A DNA stretch of 6,207 nucleotides from JBJENW01 sp051880395 (GCA_051880395.1 JBJENW010000361.1:1-6207); one strand, 5' to 3'. Positions 1 through 5,905 are shown, numbered from the stretch's first letter. Numbers and translations: made by a program. The notes: a model not told the origin generated them from the sequence alone.

Positions 1-11
1 CTCTTTCTAAC

Positions 12-2834
12 ATGAGTGAGGATGATAAACTCAGCATACAGGCATACTTGGAAAGCAAGGGTGCATGGACTACAGAGCTTGGGAATGAGGAAACGAGAGA
101 ATTTGAGGAATACCACCTTGATGTACGTTACAATCTTGATACGAATGAGATTATTGATGTGAAAGCAAAAATAGCAGAGCAGATTAACAGTAACCTTTCT
201 GTGATGGAACAGGCAGAGCAGCTTATCAATCAGTTGGAAGCGGAGAAAACCATATTTACATCAGATGAGCGAAACCTGATTGTCAATTATGCATATAAGC
301 TCGATGATATGGATAAGACAAGAGAATTAGCGGAAAGACTTGCCTTTCAGATAGAAAATCAGCCAGTCAATGCACCTCTTACCGTGATAGATGCAAGAGC
401 AGAAATAAATGCACTTCCAGACCCGATGATTGGTATGTCTGAAATGCGGGAGTATGGTTATACATGGAATGAAATGCTACCACTGACGCAGGAGAAAGCA
501 TTGGAATTGTTTGACCATGACTTGCCCGTGTATCTGTTACACAGTGACGGTTCGGAAACCACGGTAGAAGATAGAAAACAGATTACGGAGCATGAAGGAA
601 TTTTTGGCATTGAAAAAGGCGATTGGGAAAATGAAAGAAAACTTCGTTCCATGCAGGCTGAACTTTCGGACAATGAAATAAATAAAGAAGCACAGCTTTT
701 GTACGGCAGCTCTGACAAGTACGGTATTTATCAGTTGAAGCATAATCCGGAATTGGATCATTTGCGGTTTGAGGGCACAGAGTCTTTAAAGCGTATGGGT
801 ATTACAAAGGATAATTTTGATGCTATCAAGCCGGAAAATTATGAACTGATTTATGTAGGAGAGCTGTCTGAATTGCAAGAGCAGACACAGGGCGAAACAC
901 TGGAAGCAATCTATGAGAAATTCAATATAGGCCACCCGGAAGATTACAGAGGGCATTCCCTGTCTGTCAGTGATATTGTGATCCTGCATCAGAATGGGGA
1001 AAACAGTGCTCATTTTGTGGATTCCTTTGGATTTACCGGACTTCCTGATTTTATGCAGACTTTGGAGGGAGTAAAAGAGCATGAAGAGGAGATTGACACC
1101 TCTGGACAGGATGTCCAGAAGTCAGAGCCAGAGAAACAGGAGCAGCAAACTTCGGACAACACGTTGGAAGATGGGGATGAAATCATTGACCTTGGTGATG
1201 AAAAGGAACAGGTGCTTGCAGATATGAAAAAGTCCTTGGAAAACGGAGATGAAGCAGAACTTGCCTTTCAGATTGCAGACCGCTATTTCAGTATCCAAGA
1301 GGTGGACGGAGGCTATGATTATTCCATTATGGGAGCTGATTATAAGGAGATTGACGGTGGAGTTTATGACAATCCGGATGTGACAATCAGGGAAGCACTG
1401 ACTGACATTATAAATGATTTGAAAGCTGCTCCAGACCATAACGGGGCAAAAGGGAATATTAAGAACGATGATGAATTGATACCCATTGATTATGATGGAT
1501 TGATGGAAAAGGTTGAGGAAGCAAACGAAGTTGTACCAAAAAATCAAGAGAGTAGCATCATAATGGATTTTAGGGCGAAGACCAATGAAATGTTCCATGA
1601 TATTAGTGAAATGAATCCGGCAGAAATTGAGGAAACCATAAAATGCCATGTGCAGGCAAAGATTGATGAGTATGATATTGATGCCACAATCATTGATGCA
1701 GTTGTTGTAGGAAGCAGGTGTAGAGGTTTGGAGAAGGACAGCTCTGATCTTGATGTAGTAGTGGAACTTTCCACGAATGAGAGAGAGGATGATTTATTCA
1801 ATGCGTTTAATGAGGATGGGTTACATATCGGAGAGGTAAAGGTTGACATCAATCCGATTACTGCCCAGTGTACCGGAACACTGGAAACGTATCTGCCACA
1901 GGCTGAGGAGTATCTGGAGAGCATCAGACAGGAAAGGGAGCAGGAGCTGGCACAACAGATGCAGACACAGGACGAAATGGAGAAAGAAGAGGTTGAAGTA
2001 ACATTGATGGTATCCGAGTGTGGAGAGTTTCATAATTTGGGTGAGTTTTATGAGAATATTCCCACAGTAGAGGAGGCAATCGCTATCTGGAAACAGATAC
2101 CGCCGGAGCGAATGCATGGCATTCCTGCAATCGGCATCAATGTTCACAGACCGGGTGAAGAAACCTATATGGATGATGAAGTTGACCTGTTATCCGGAAA
2201 CCGAATTGATCTGGAGATATTAGAACATATCCCAAGCATAACCAGTGAACCGAAGGCTATGGAAGTCATTGCAGAGCTTGTAGCAAAGCTACCGGAAATG
2301 GAGATAGATGGTGTCATGTCTGAGGAAATGGAAGCAAAGGTATGGGAGAAACGAATGCCGGATTTGACACCAGCAGAACAGCTTGCTGTTGAAATTGACC
2401 GATTTAGCCATGATTATGATATTTATTCCTACCGCAACAACAATCCAAATATGACGGAAAGCGTGTCAGAGATTTCCGAGATGATAGTTCAAGGGAATAC
2501 GGAGCCTATTATAGACTGGTTGAGCGAGGTTATTTCCGAGGGTGCTTTGCCGGATGAAATGCAAAGGGTAAATGTATTGCTGGAAAAATTGGCTGAATAC
2601 AAGCCTCTTGCCAAGATTGAAGAAATGGAAGAACAGAATTATAACATGATTGATAATGTGCTGAATAATGGTGCAGAGAAAGTTCAAAGAGAAGCAAATA
2701 AAAAAGAACAGGAACAACCTGCTGGAAAAGTTTCCTTAAAAGCTCGTCTTGCTGAGAAAAAAGCACAGGTATCAAGAAAGGGACAAGATTGTGATACACA
2801 GGGAAGCATCAAGAAAAGTCAAAGAGAAATGTAA
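12..2834 (+). CDS. Large polyvalent conjugative-element protein: YodL-like domain, LPD16-like segment, embedded nucleotidyltransferase, DUF4316-like tail
   Basis: A 940-residue, very acidic, soluble protein with no signal peptide or membrane segment. Reading from this ATG: residues 1-60 are a short N-terminal module of unknown role. Residues about 236-347 match the YodL-like domain (KYGIYQLK, LRFEGTESL, NYELIYVGEL, GHSLSVSDIV). Residues about 425-470 (GGYDYSIMGADYKEIDGG) resemble LPD16. Residues about 515-640 are a nucleotidyltransferase fold: GSR at 567-569, the DLD pair D579/D581 and a third acid D612 in VDIN. Residues 660-940 (VTLMVSECGEFHNLGEFYEN, IPPERMHGIPAIGIN, ending in KSQREM) are the tail usual in DUF4316-type proteins. 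Such polyvalent proteins are carried by integrative conjugative elements and are thought to be delivered to, or act early in, the recipient; their biochemistry is mostly unknown. The ATG has no ribosome binding site in the 11 bases before it and no in-frame stop to the window edge, so the gene probably starts further left. Family assignment is firm; function is inference. Confidence 0.88.
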   Translation: MSEDDKLSIQAYLESKGAWTTELGNEETREFEEYHLDVRYNLDTNEIIDVKAKIAEQINSNLSVMEQAEQLINQLEAEKTIFTSDERNLIVNYAYKLDDMDKTRELAERLAFQIENQPVNAPLTVIDARAEINALPDPMIGMSEMREYGYTWNEMLPLTQEKALELFDHDLPVYLLHSDGSETTVEDRKQITEHEGIFGIEKGDWENERKLRSMQAELSDNEINKEAQLLYGSSDKYGIYQLKHNPELDHLRFEGTESLKRMGITKDNFDAIKPENYELIYVGELSELQEQTQGETLEAIYEKFNIGHPEDYRGHSLSVSDIVILHQNGENSAHFVDSFGFTGLPDFMQTLEGVKEHEEEIDTSGQDVQKSEPEKQEQQTSDNTLEDGDEIIDLGDEKEQVLADMKKSLENGDEAELAFQIADRYFSIQEVDGGYDYSIMGADYKEIDGGVYDNPDVTIREALTDIINDLKAAPDHNGAKGNIKNDDELIPIDYDGLMEKVEEANEVVPKNQESSIIMDFRAKTNEMFHDISEMNPAEIEETIKCHVQAKIDEYDIDATIIDAVVVGSRCRGLEKDSSDLDVVVELSTNEREDDLFNAFNEDGLHIGEVKVDINPITAQCTGTLETYLPQAEEYLESIRQEREQELAQQMQTQDEMEKEEVEVTLMVSECGEFHNLGEFYENIPTVEEAIAIWKQIPPERMHGIPAIGINVHRPGEETYMDDEVDLLSGNRIDLEILEHIPSITSEPKAMEVIAELVAKLPEMEIDGVMSEEMEAKVWEKRMPDLTPAEQLAVEIDRFSHDYDIYSYRNNNPNMTESVSEISEMIVQGNTEPIIDWLSEVISEGALPDEMQRVNVLLEKLAEYKPLAKIEEMEEQNYNMIDNVLNNGAEKVQREANKKEQEQPAGKVSLKARLAEKKAQVSRKGQDCDTQGSIKKSQREM

Positions 2835-2900
2835 GAAAGTTAATTTTGTGCAGACAAACTATTATATAGAAGTATAGGTTGAAATATTATTCTTGGTGCG

Positions 2901-2944
2901 GAGATGGGGATGCTGATATATTTACATCCCCATTTCACTTTTTT
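2901..2944 (+). terminator. Rho-independent terminator after the polyvalent protein gene
   Basis: The arm GAGATGGGGATG (2901-2912) pairs with CATCCCCATTTC (2925-2936), giving a 12-bp stem with one G-T pair and a 12-base loop. A run of six T follows at 2939-2944. It lies 66 bases after the stop at 2834. The T-run is on the + side only, so it ends the mobile-element transcript and does not look like a good terminator for the minus-strand gene that converges on it. Confidence 0.88.
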
Positions 2945-2958
2945 ATGATTAAAATAGC

Positions 2959-3864
2959 TTAAAATGCTAATTGTTGATGACTGATTTCTTCTTTGATTAA
3001 ATCTATAAAAAAATTTATATCATCTGAAGCGTTCTTGGAATAAAGCAAACCATAAGGCATTTTATGGAAACCTTCCAATGGAATTGTAACAAGAGCAGGA
3101 TGTATCTCTGCCCAACCGGATAAGGTCAGAAGGACTGCCTTTTTTTCTTCACACTGATTGAATACTTCAATATCATAAAAATCAGAATCTATTATTTTCA
3201 TATATGGATGTTGCTCCATTATGTCATTTCTAATTTGATCGAGTATTTGGGAATCCCCTTTTCGCATCATAATTAAAGTTTCATTTTTTAAATCATTTAG
3301 CGAAATAGTTTTATGGCTGACAAGAGAATGAGAGTATGGAACGGCACAACAAATATCAAATTGTCCAAGCTCTAAAAAATGACAGGATTTTTGCCATTCA
3401 TTGGAATCGCATGGTGCGACAATTAAATCAATTTTTTGTCCAAGTGTTTCAATAATAGAATTTTCGTTATTGTAGTTATCATCATAAGGAACAATTTGAA
3501 TACGGAAATTGGGGTGGGAGTCACTGATTGGTTGCCATAATTCCATCAGATATTTGCAGGGATTAAGTAAAGAGGAACCCACACGAATAACAGTACGACT
3601 GTTTTCGGCAATTTTCTTAATTTCATGAATACTTTTTTCTGATAACTGGATGATATCATGGGCGTATTTTACCAAAGCAGTTCCAGCGGCAGTCAGCTTC
3701 ACTCCTCGCATAGTACGTTCAAATAACACAACACCCAGATTGTGTTCTAAAGCATTAATCTGTTTCATTACAGCAGTCGAAGAAATATATAATTTTTCGG
3801 AAGCACTGGTAAAACTTCCGTTTTCTGCTACGCAGAGAAATATATCTAATTGTTTATTATACAT
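2959..3864 (-). CDS. LysR-family transcriptional regulator
   Basis: A 301-residue protein, the usual LysR length. Residues about 4-64 form the winged helix-turn-helix (LDIFLCVAENGSFTSASEKL, then LFERTMRGVKLTAAG). Residues about 92-290 form the two-lobed effector-binding domain, starting at IRVGSS. LysR proteins bind DNA as tetramers and commonly activate a divergent neighbour in response to a small metabolite; the ligand here cannot be read from sequence. The start MYNKQ at 3864 is preferred over a longer open frame to 3915. AAAGGGTGG (3872-3880) sits 7 bases upstream of it, and a near-consensus promoter (3906-3934) would begin transcription near 3899, inside the longer version. The divergent alcohol dehydrogenase is the likely target, and autoregulation is possible. 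Confidence is high for family and start, moderate for target. Confidence 0.95.
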   Translation of the reverse strand: MYNKQLDIFLCVAENGSFTSASEKLYISSTAVMKQINALEHNLGVVLFERTMRGVKLTAAGTALVKYAHDIIQLSEKSIHEIKKIAENSRTVIRVGSSLLNPCKYLMELWQPISDSHPNFRIQIVPYDDNYNNENSIIETLGQKIDLIVAPCDSNEWQKSCHFLELGQFDICCAVPYSHSLVSHKTISLNDLKNETLIMMRKGDSQILDQIRNDIMEQHPYMKIIDSDFYDIEVFNQCEEKKAVLLTLSGWAEIHPALVTIPLEGFHKMPYGLLYSKNASDDINFFIDLIKEEISHQQLAF

Positions 3865-3871
3865 AAATTGA

Positions 3872-3880
3872 CCACCCTTT
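3872..3880 (-). promoter_or_regulatory. Ribosome binding site that fixes the LysR start
   Basis: AAAGGGTGG on the minus strand lies 7 bases before the ATG at 3864. No comparable site precedes the upstream in-frame ATG at 3915, so this site decides the start. Confidence 0.75.
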
Positions 3881-3905
3881 AGACTATAAACTTTTGGTTG
3901 ATAGA

Positions 3906-3934
3906 ATTCTAACATATAAGAACTTCTGAGTCAA
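3906..3934 (-). promoter_or_regulatory. Sigma-A type promoter of the LysR gene
   Basis: On the minus strand, TTGACT (3929-3934) is followed after exactly 17 bases by TAGAAT (3906-3911), with TG one base before the -10 (extended -10). This is the best promoter match I see in the window. It predicts a leader of about 35 bases carrying the ribosome binding site at 3872-3880. Confidence 0.78.
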
Positions 3935-3990
3935 GGACGCTAGAGTTATAATTGTAGCAAGACATTAAGAAATACCAGGTGGAAGGCTGT

Positions 3991-4015
3991 TCTATGCAGG
4001 AATATCAATCATAGA
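3991..4015. promoter_or_regulatory. Candidate operator: TCTATG-N13-CATAGA dyad
   Basis: Perfect 6-bp inverted repeat with a 13-base spacer, in the gap between the LysR gene and its divergent neighbour. The position suits a regulator site, but the spacing is not the classic LysR T-N11-A. It also falls inside the possible membrane-protein remnant, so it may be chance. Confidence 0.3.
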
Positions 4016-4040
4016 CTTGCAGATAATTGTTTTGGTGATT

Positions 4041-4057
4041 ACTATACCAGGGATAGT
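4041..4057. promoter_or_regulatory. Candidate LysR box, ACTAT-N7-ATAGT (contains T-N11-A)
   Basis: ACTAT (4041-4045) and ATAGT (4053-4057) form a perfect 5-bp dyad around a 7-base centre, and T4043 to A4055 gives the T-N11-A core typical of LysR sites. If transcription starts after a weak -10 such as TATAGA (4074-4079), the box would be centred near -37, where LysR activation sites often lie. No good -35 is visible, which fits an activator-dependent promoter. The start site itself is a guess. Confidence 0.35.
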
Positions 4058-4122
4058 CTGGACACATAAATTTTATAGATGAAGTGTTGAAAAAATGGAA
4101 AATCAATAAGGAGGCATTTGTA

Positions 4123-5268
4123 ATGAACAGTTTTAAATTTTCTTATTCTACAAAGGTTTATTTTGGTGATGGGTGTGCTTCACAGGCTTTTAGTGAAGAA
4201 CTTGATAAGTTTGGAAAAAAAGTAATGTTAGCTTATGGAGGCGGTTCTGTAAAAAAGAATGGTGTCTATGCTGAGATGAAAGCATTTCTTGAACAGGCGG
4301 GTAAAGAGGTGGTGGATTTCTCTGGTATAATGCCAAATCCTACATATTCAAAAGTGCAGGAGGGGGTGGCACTCGCCCGTGAGAATCATGTGGACTTAAT
4401 TTTAGCTGTTGGCGGTGGTAGCGTGATTGACTGCTGTAAGATAGTATCGGCACAAGCTGTTTTGGATGAGGATATTTGGAAAATGGAGTATGAAAAAGGT
4501 TTGTTTCCAACAGAAGGAATACCTATTGGAGCAGTTGTTACTGCATCTGGTACCGGAGCAGAAATGAATGCAGGGGCGGTAATCACTTATGAGGAAAAAA
4601 CATGGAAAGGACCAATTTTTGGAACTTTAGCAAGCTTCGCTGTCCTTGACCCGGCTTATACCATGTCTGTACCATCCATTCAGGTACTTTCAGGTGCATT
4701 TGACACATTGAGTCATGCAATGGAAACCTATTTGGGAAGTTCTGATCAGGATAATGTGTCAGATGATTTAGCATTGGCAATTATGCGTAATACAGTTGTC
4801 AATATGCGTCGTCTACTTGAAAACATAAAGGATATACAGGCACGGAGTAATCTGATGTGGGATTCTGCCATGGCAGAAAATGGTATTTTAAAATGCGGAC
4901 GTCTTACTGATTTTCAGGCGCACCAGATTGAGCATCAACTAGGTGCTTATACAGATTGCAACCATGGGCAGGGACTTGCAGTAATTCATCCTGTTTATTA
5001 TCGACACATTCTGAAAGATGCACCTGACAAATTTACGCGGCTTGCAAAGGTTGTGTTTAACGTAGATACTGCGGAAGATGGTGTGGAAGCTCTGATTAAT
5101 CTTATCAAAGAGTGTGGTTTGCCAAGCAGGATGTCAGAGTTAAAGTCTAAAGTAGAAATTACTCCGTATGTTTTACGGCAGGTAGCCAATACCTGTAATA
5201 TTATTAAATGTAATCCTCGCAAACTTGAACGTGATGAAATTTATGAAATCTTGATGGAATGTATGTAA
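4123..5268 (+). CDS. Iron-containing alcohol dehydrogenase (butanol dehydrogenase/YqhD-like)
   Basis: A 381-residue cytoplasmic enzyme of the group III, iron-dependent alcohol dehydrogenase family, usual length 380-390. It interconverts aldehydes or ketones and alcohols using NAD(P)H, a fermentative or aldehyde-detoxifying step. The nucleotide-binding GGGSVID is at 97-103. The metal ligands are all present: D194 and H198 in FDTLSH, H271 in IEHQL and H281 in CNHGQG. The early YGGGS at 38-42 resembles the NADPH-preferring butanol dehydrogenase/YqhD branch and lacks the Asp that favours NAD in FucO-type enzymes, so NADPH is the likelier cofactor (inference). The start at 4123 has AAGGAGG (4108-4114) 8 bases upstream. 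A longer frame from a GTG at 4084 has no such site. It diverges from the LysR gene, its probable regulator, and is tightly followed by a small coupled ORF. Substrate is not deducible. Confidence 0.95.
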   Translation: MNSFKFSYSTKVYFGDGCASQAFSEELDKFGKKVMLAYGGGSVKKNGVYAEMKAFLEQAGKEVVDFSGIMPNPTYSKVQEGVALARENHVDLILAVGGGSVIDCCKIVSAQAVLDEDIWKMEYEKGLFPTEGIPIGAVVTASGTGAEMNAGAVITYEEKTWKGPIFGTLASFAVLDPAYTMSVPSIQVLSGAFDTLSHAMETYLGSSDQDNVSDDLALAIMRNTVVNMRRLLENIKDIQARSNLMWDSAMAENGILKCGRLTDFQAHQIEHQLGAYTDCNHGQGLAVIHPVYYRHILKDAPDKFTRLAKVVFNVDTAEDGVEALINLIKECGLPSRMSELKSKVEITPYVLRQVANTCNIIKCNPRKLERDEIYEILMECM

Positions 5269-5278
5269 GGAGAGCGTG

Positions 5279-5377
5279 ATGAAAAAATTTAGAGCTTTTT
5301 TAATATGTATATTTATCCTGAATTATTCACCGATATACGGTGAAAGTGGCTTAAAGCCATATCGTTACTGTATTTAA
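5279..5377 (+). pseudogene. Short ORF with signal-peptide-like start, probably a truncated gene
   Basis: A 32-codon ORF (MKKFRAFLICIFIL, then a polar end) with a strong ribosome binding site, AAGGAGAG, that begins in the dehydrogenase stop codon and lies 4 bases before the ATG. The start has the MKK basic end and hydrophobic core of an exported protein or lipoprotein. The frame then stops shortly before the transposase remnant. I infer that this is the 5' end of the next operon gene, an exported protein, broken by mobile-element insertion and later deletion. A genuine small membrane peptide is possible. The gene it came from is not recognisable. Confidence 0.45.
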
Positions 5378-5415
5378 GCTGTCTATTGCATTTCATCCAT
5401 TAAGTGAATAGAAAA

Positions 5416-5479
5416 AGAGACCAAATATGTGGTAAAATTTAGGTGTCGAATCCAAATATATTCCACAGAAAGGGTCTCT
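5416..5479 (+). promoter_or_regulatory. Hairpin in the transposase leader that covers the ribosome binding site
   Basis: AGAGACC (5416-5422) pairs with GGTCTCT (5473-5479). After a symmetric 5-by-5 internal loop, TGTGG (5428-5432) pairs with CCACA (5463-5467) around a 30-base loop. The lower right arm overlaps the end of the ribosome binding site AAAGGG (5469-5474), 7 bases before the transposase ATG. Transcripts entering from outside would fold and hide that site, a known way for insertion sequences to limit transposase made by read-through. The pairing is seen; the control role is inferred. Confidence 0.5.
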
Positions 5480-5481
5480 CT

Positions 5482-5565
5482 ATGAATATTTTAAACACCT
5501 TAACACTTAATTGCAATAGAAAAATAAAACTAAATTTTGACGTGTTGATTTACACATACTTTTGA
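5482..5565 (+). pseudogene. IS1380-family transposase, 5' remnant (first 20 codons)
   Basis: Codons 1-20 (MNILNTL, then CNRKIKLNFD) match the typical start of IS1380-type transposases, which continue FDGG and on to a catalytic domain of over 400 residues. Here the match ends at 5542, in the first base of the expected Gly codon, exactly where the 217-bp element begins. The frame then runs 7 foreign codons to TGA at 5563-5565. The ribosome binding site AAAGGG is at 5469-5474. No other part of this element is present in the window, so it cannot be active. Assignment rests on a short but characteristic N-terminus. Confidence 0.65.
5543..5555 (+). repeat. Left terminal inverted repeat of the IS21-like element
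   Basis: 13 bp, perfectly complementary to 5747-5759. Two degenerate subterminal repeats follow inward, 5549-5569 and 5571-5592, each beginning TTTAC or TTTTAC and ending TTGA(C/T)(C/T)CA. Confidence 0.85.
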
Positions 5566-5633
5566 CTCACTTTTACGTTGAATATTGATCCAGTATCATT
5601 GCAGAAAGCATCTGTCAAGGCATCACTTCGTTT

Positions 5634-5683
5634 GGCTGAAGTCAGCCTGGGCATCCGCGTCCTACAATGATTAAAATTAATCA
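5634..5683. repeat. Two short palindromes in the core of the IS21-like element
   Basis: GGCTGA-AG-TCAGCC (5634-5647) and TGATTAA-AA-TTAATCA (5668-5683) are perfect inverted repeats with 2-base centres. Neither is followed by a T-run, so neither is a clear terminator. They may be the hairpins of a deleted element's 3' end or chance. Confidence 0.5.
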
Positions 5684-5709
5684 ATGGCTTGTAAGCCCTC
5701 TTATACCAT

Positions 5710-5759
5710 GGGTCAGTTTTAAGCGTTAAATCCGGGTCACGTTTAAGTGTAAATCAACA
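5710..5759 (-). repeat. Right terminal inverted repeat with two subterminal direct repeats
   Basis: The 13-bp tip is 5747-5759. Two tandem-like units, 5710-5730 and 5734-5753, share GGGTCA followed by a TTTAAG and a final TAAA, with few differences. Multiple end repeats of this sort are transposase binding sites in IS21-type elements. Confidence 0.8.
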
Positions 5760-5884
5760 AGAATCTTGCATCCTATATTAATGAAGATACGCTTCGAGCA
5801 ATTCATAATACAATGGATAAGAAGAAAGCATATGGAATTGATAAGGTGCTCTACGGGCAGCCAGAACTGTTTATTGTAAAATAA
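5760..5884 (+). pseudogene. Group II intron reverse transcriptase/maturase fragment
   Basis: Open frame with no start, read from 5762, of 40 codons to TAA at 5882-5884. Codons 2-29 (LASYINEDTLRAIHN, then MDKKKAYGIDKV) resemble the segment just before the first RT motif of group II intron-encoded proteins, where a conserved 'kkA.GiDkVt' leads into the palm. The match fades after about 5848, and the last codons (GQPELFIVK) are unrelated sequence. The upstream part is cut flush at the end of the IS21-like element. No intron RNA domains V or VI are visible. It is a dead fragment, identified from a short stretch. Confidence 0.55.
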
Positions 5885-5898
5885 AATTACTGAATGTC

Positions 5899-5905
5899 GA
5901 GGTGA
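5899..5905 (+). promoter_or_regulatory. Ribosome binding site of the phosphofructokinase gene
   Basis: GAGGTGA ends 5 bases before the ATG at 5911, and the next in-frame ATG comes well inside conserved sequence. This supports the chosen start. Confidence 0.7.

Larger units (their letters stand above)
3969..4082 (+). pseudogene. Possible C-terminal remnant of a membrane protein
   Basis: The frame opens after TAA at 3966-3968 and runs 37 codons to TGA at 4080-4082. It reads GGRLFYAGISIIDLQ, then the strongly hydrophobic IIVLVITIPGIVW, then a short basic end (THKFYR). That is the pattern of a last transmembrane helix with a cytoplasmic tail. There is no ATG and no ribosome binding site. The stop is 40 bases before the dehydrogenase ATG, a normal spacing within an operon. 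I infer that a transporter or other membrane gene once preceded the dehydrogenase and was mostly deleted. I do not recognise the family. A chance open frame in AT-rich DNA is the alternative. Confidence 0.35.
5543..5759. mobile_element. 217-bp non-autonomous IS21-like element (MITE-like)
   Basis: The ends are a perfect 13-bp inverted repeat, TGTTGATTTACAC (5543-5555) and GTGTAAATCAACA (5747-5759). The TG...CA tips and repeated subterminal motifs inside each end are the IS21-family layout. No istA or istB coding sequence is present, so this is either an internally deleted copy or a miniature element moved by a full-length relative. The core (about 5593-5709) holds two short palindromes and no convincing gene. 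No target duplication flanks it: the left neighbour is IS1380 sequence ending in GACG, the right begins AGAA. Confidence 0.72.

Noticed and set aside
1122..1649. 175-codon minus-strand open frame inside the first gene
   Set aside because: Shadow of the well-supported + strand gene; its low-complexity hydrophobic product is the complement of an acidic, Glu/Asp-rich frame. The other minus frames under 458-2799 are rejected for the same reason.
2846..2870. Promoter (TTGTGC with TATAGA) after the first gene
   Set aside because: The spacer is only 13 bases, and the transcript would hit the terminator at 2901 without covering a gene.
3650..3871. 73-codon + strand open frame antisense to the LysR DNA-binding domain
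   Set aside because: It is the complement of the conserved helix-turn-helix region and has no ribosome binding site or recognisable product.
3924..3952. + strand promoter TTCTGA-N17-TATAAT for the dehydrogenase
   Set aside because: The -10 is perfect but the -35 matches only 3 of 6, and the AT-rich hexamer overlaps the region serving the minus-strand promoter. It would give a leader of about 160 bases. Possible but not preferred.
3994..4014. Six-codon leader peptide (MQEYQS) upstream of the dehydrogenase
   Set aside because: It has a poor ribosome binding site, no run of regulatory codons and no attenuator hairpins around it.
4084..4122. Longer dehydrogenase with 13 extra N-terminal residues from a GTG
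   Set aside because: No ribosome binding site precedes the GTG, while AAGGAGG stands 8 bases before the ATG at 4123, and the family starts at about that point.
5337..5375. Hairpin with TGGCT-TAA-AGCCA and an outer ACGGTGA/TTACTGT pairing as a terminator for the dehydrogenase
   Set aside because: The stems are short, need G-U pairs, and are followed by only ATTT rather than a T-run. It also lies inside the small ORF. A weak attenuator cannot be excluded.
5571..5669. Short open frame across the core of the 217-bp element (ending RLAEVSLGIRVLQ)
   Set aside because: No start with a ribosome binding site and no likeness to IstA or IstB that I can recognise.
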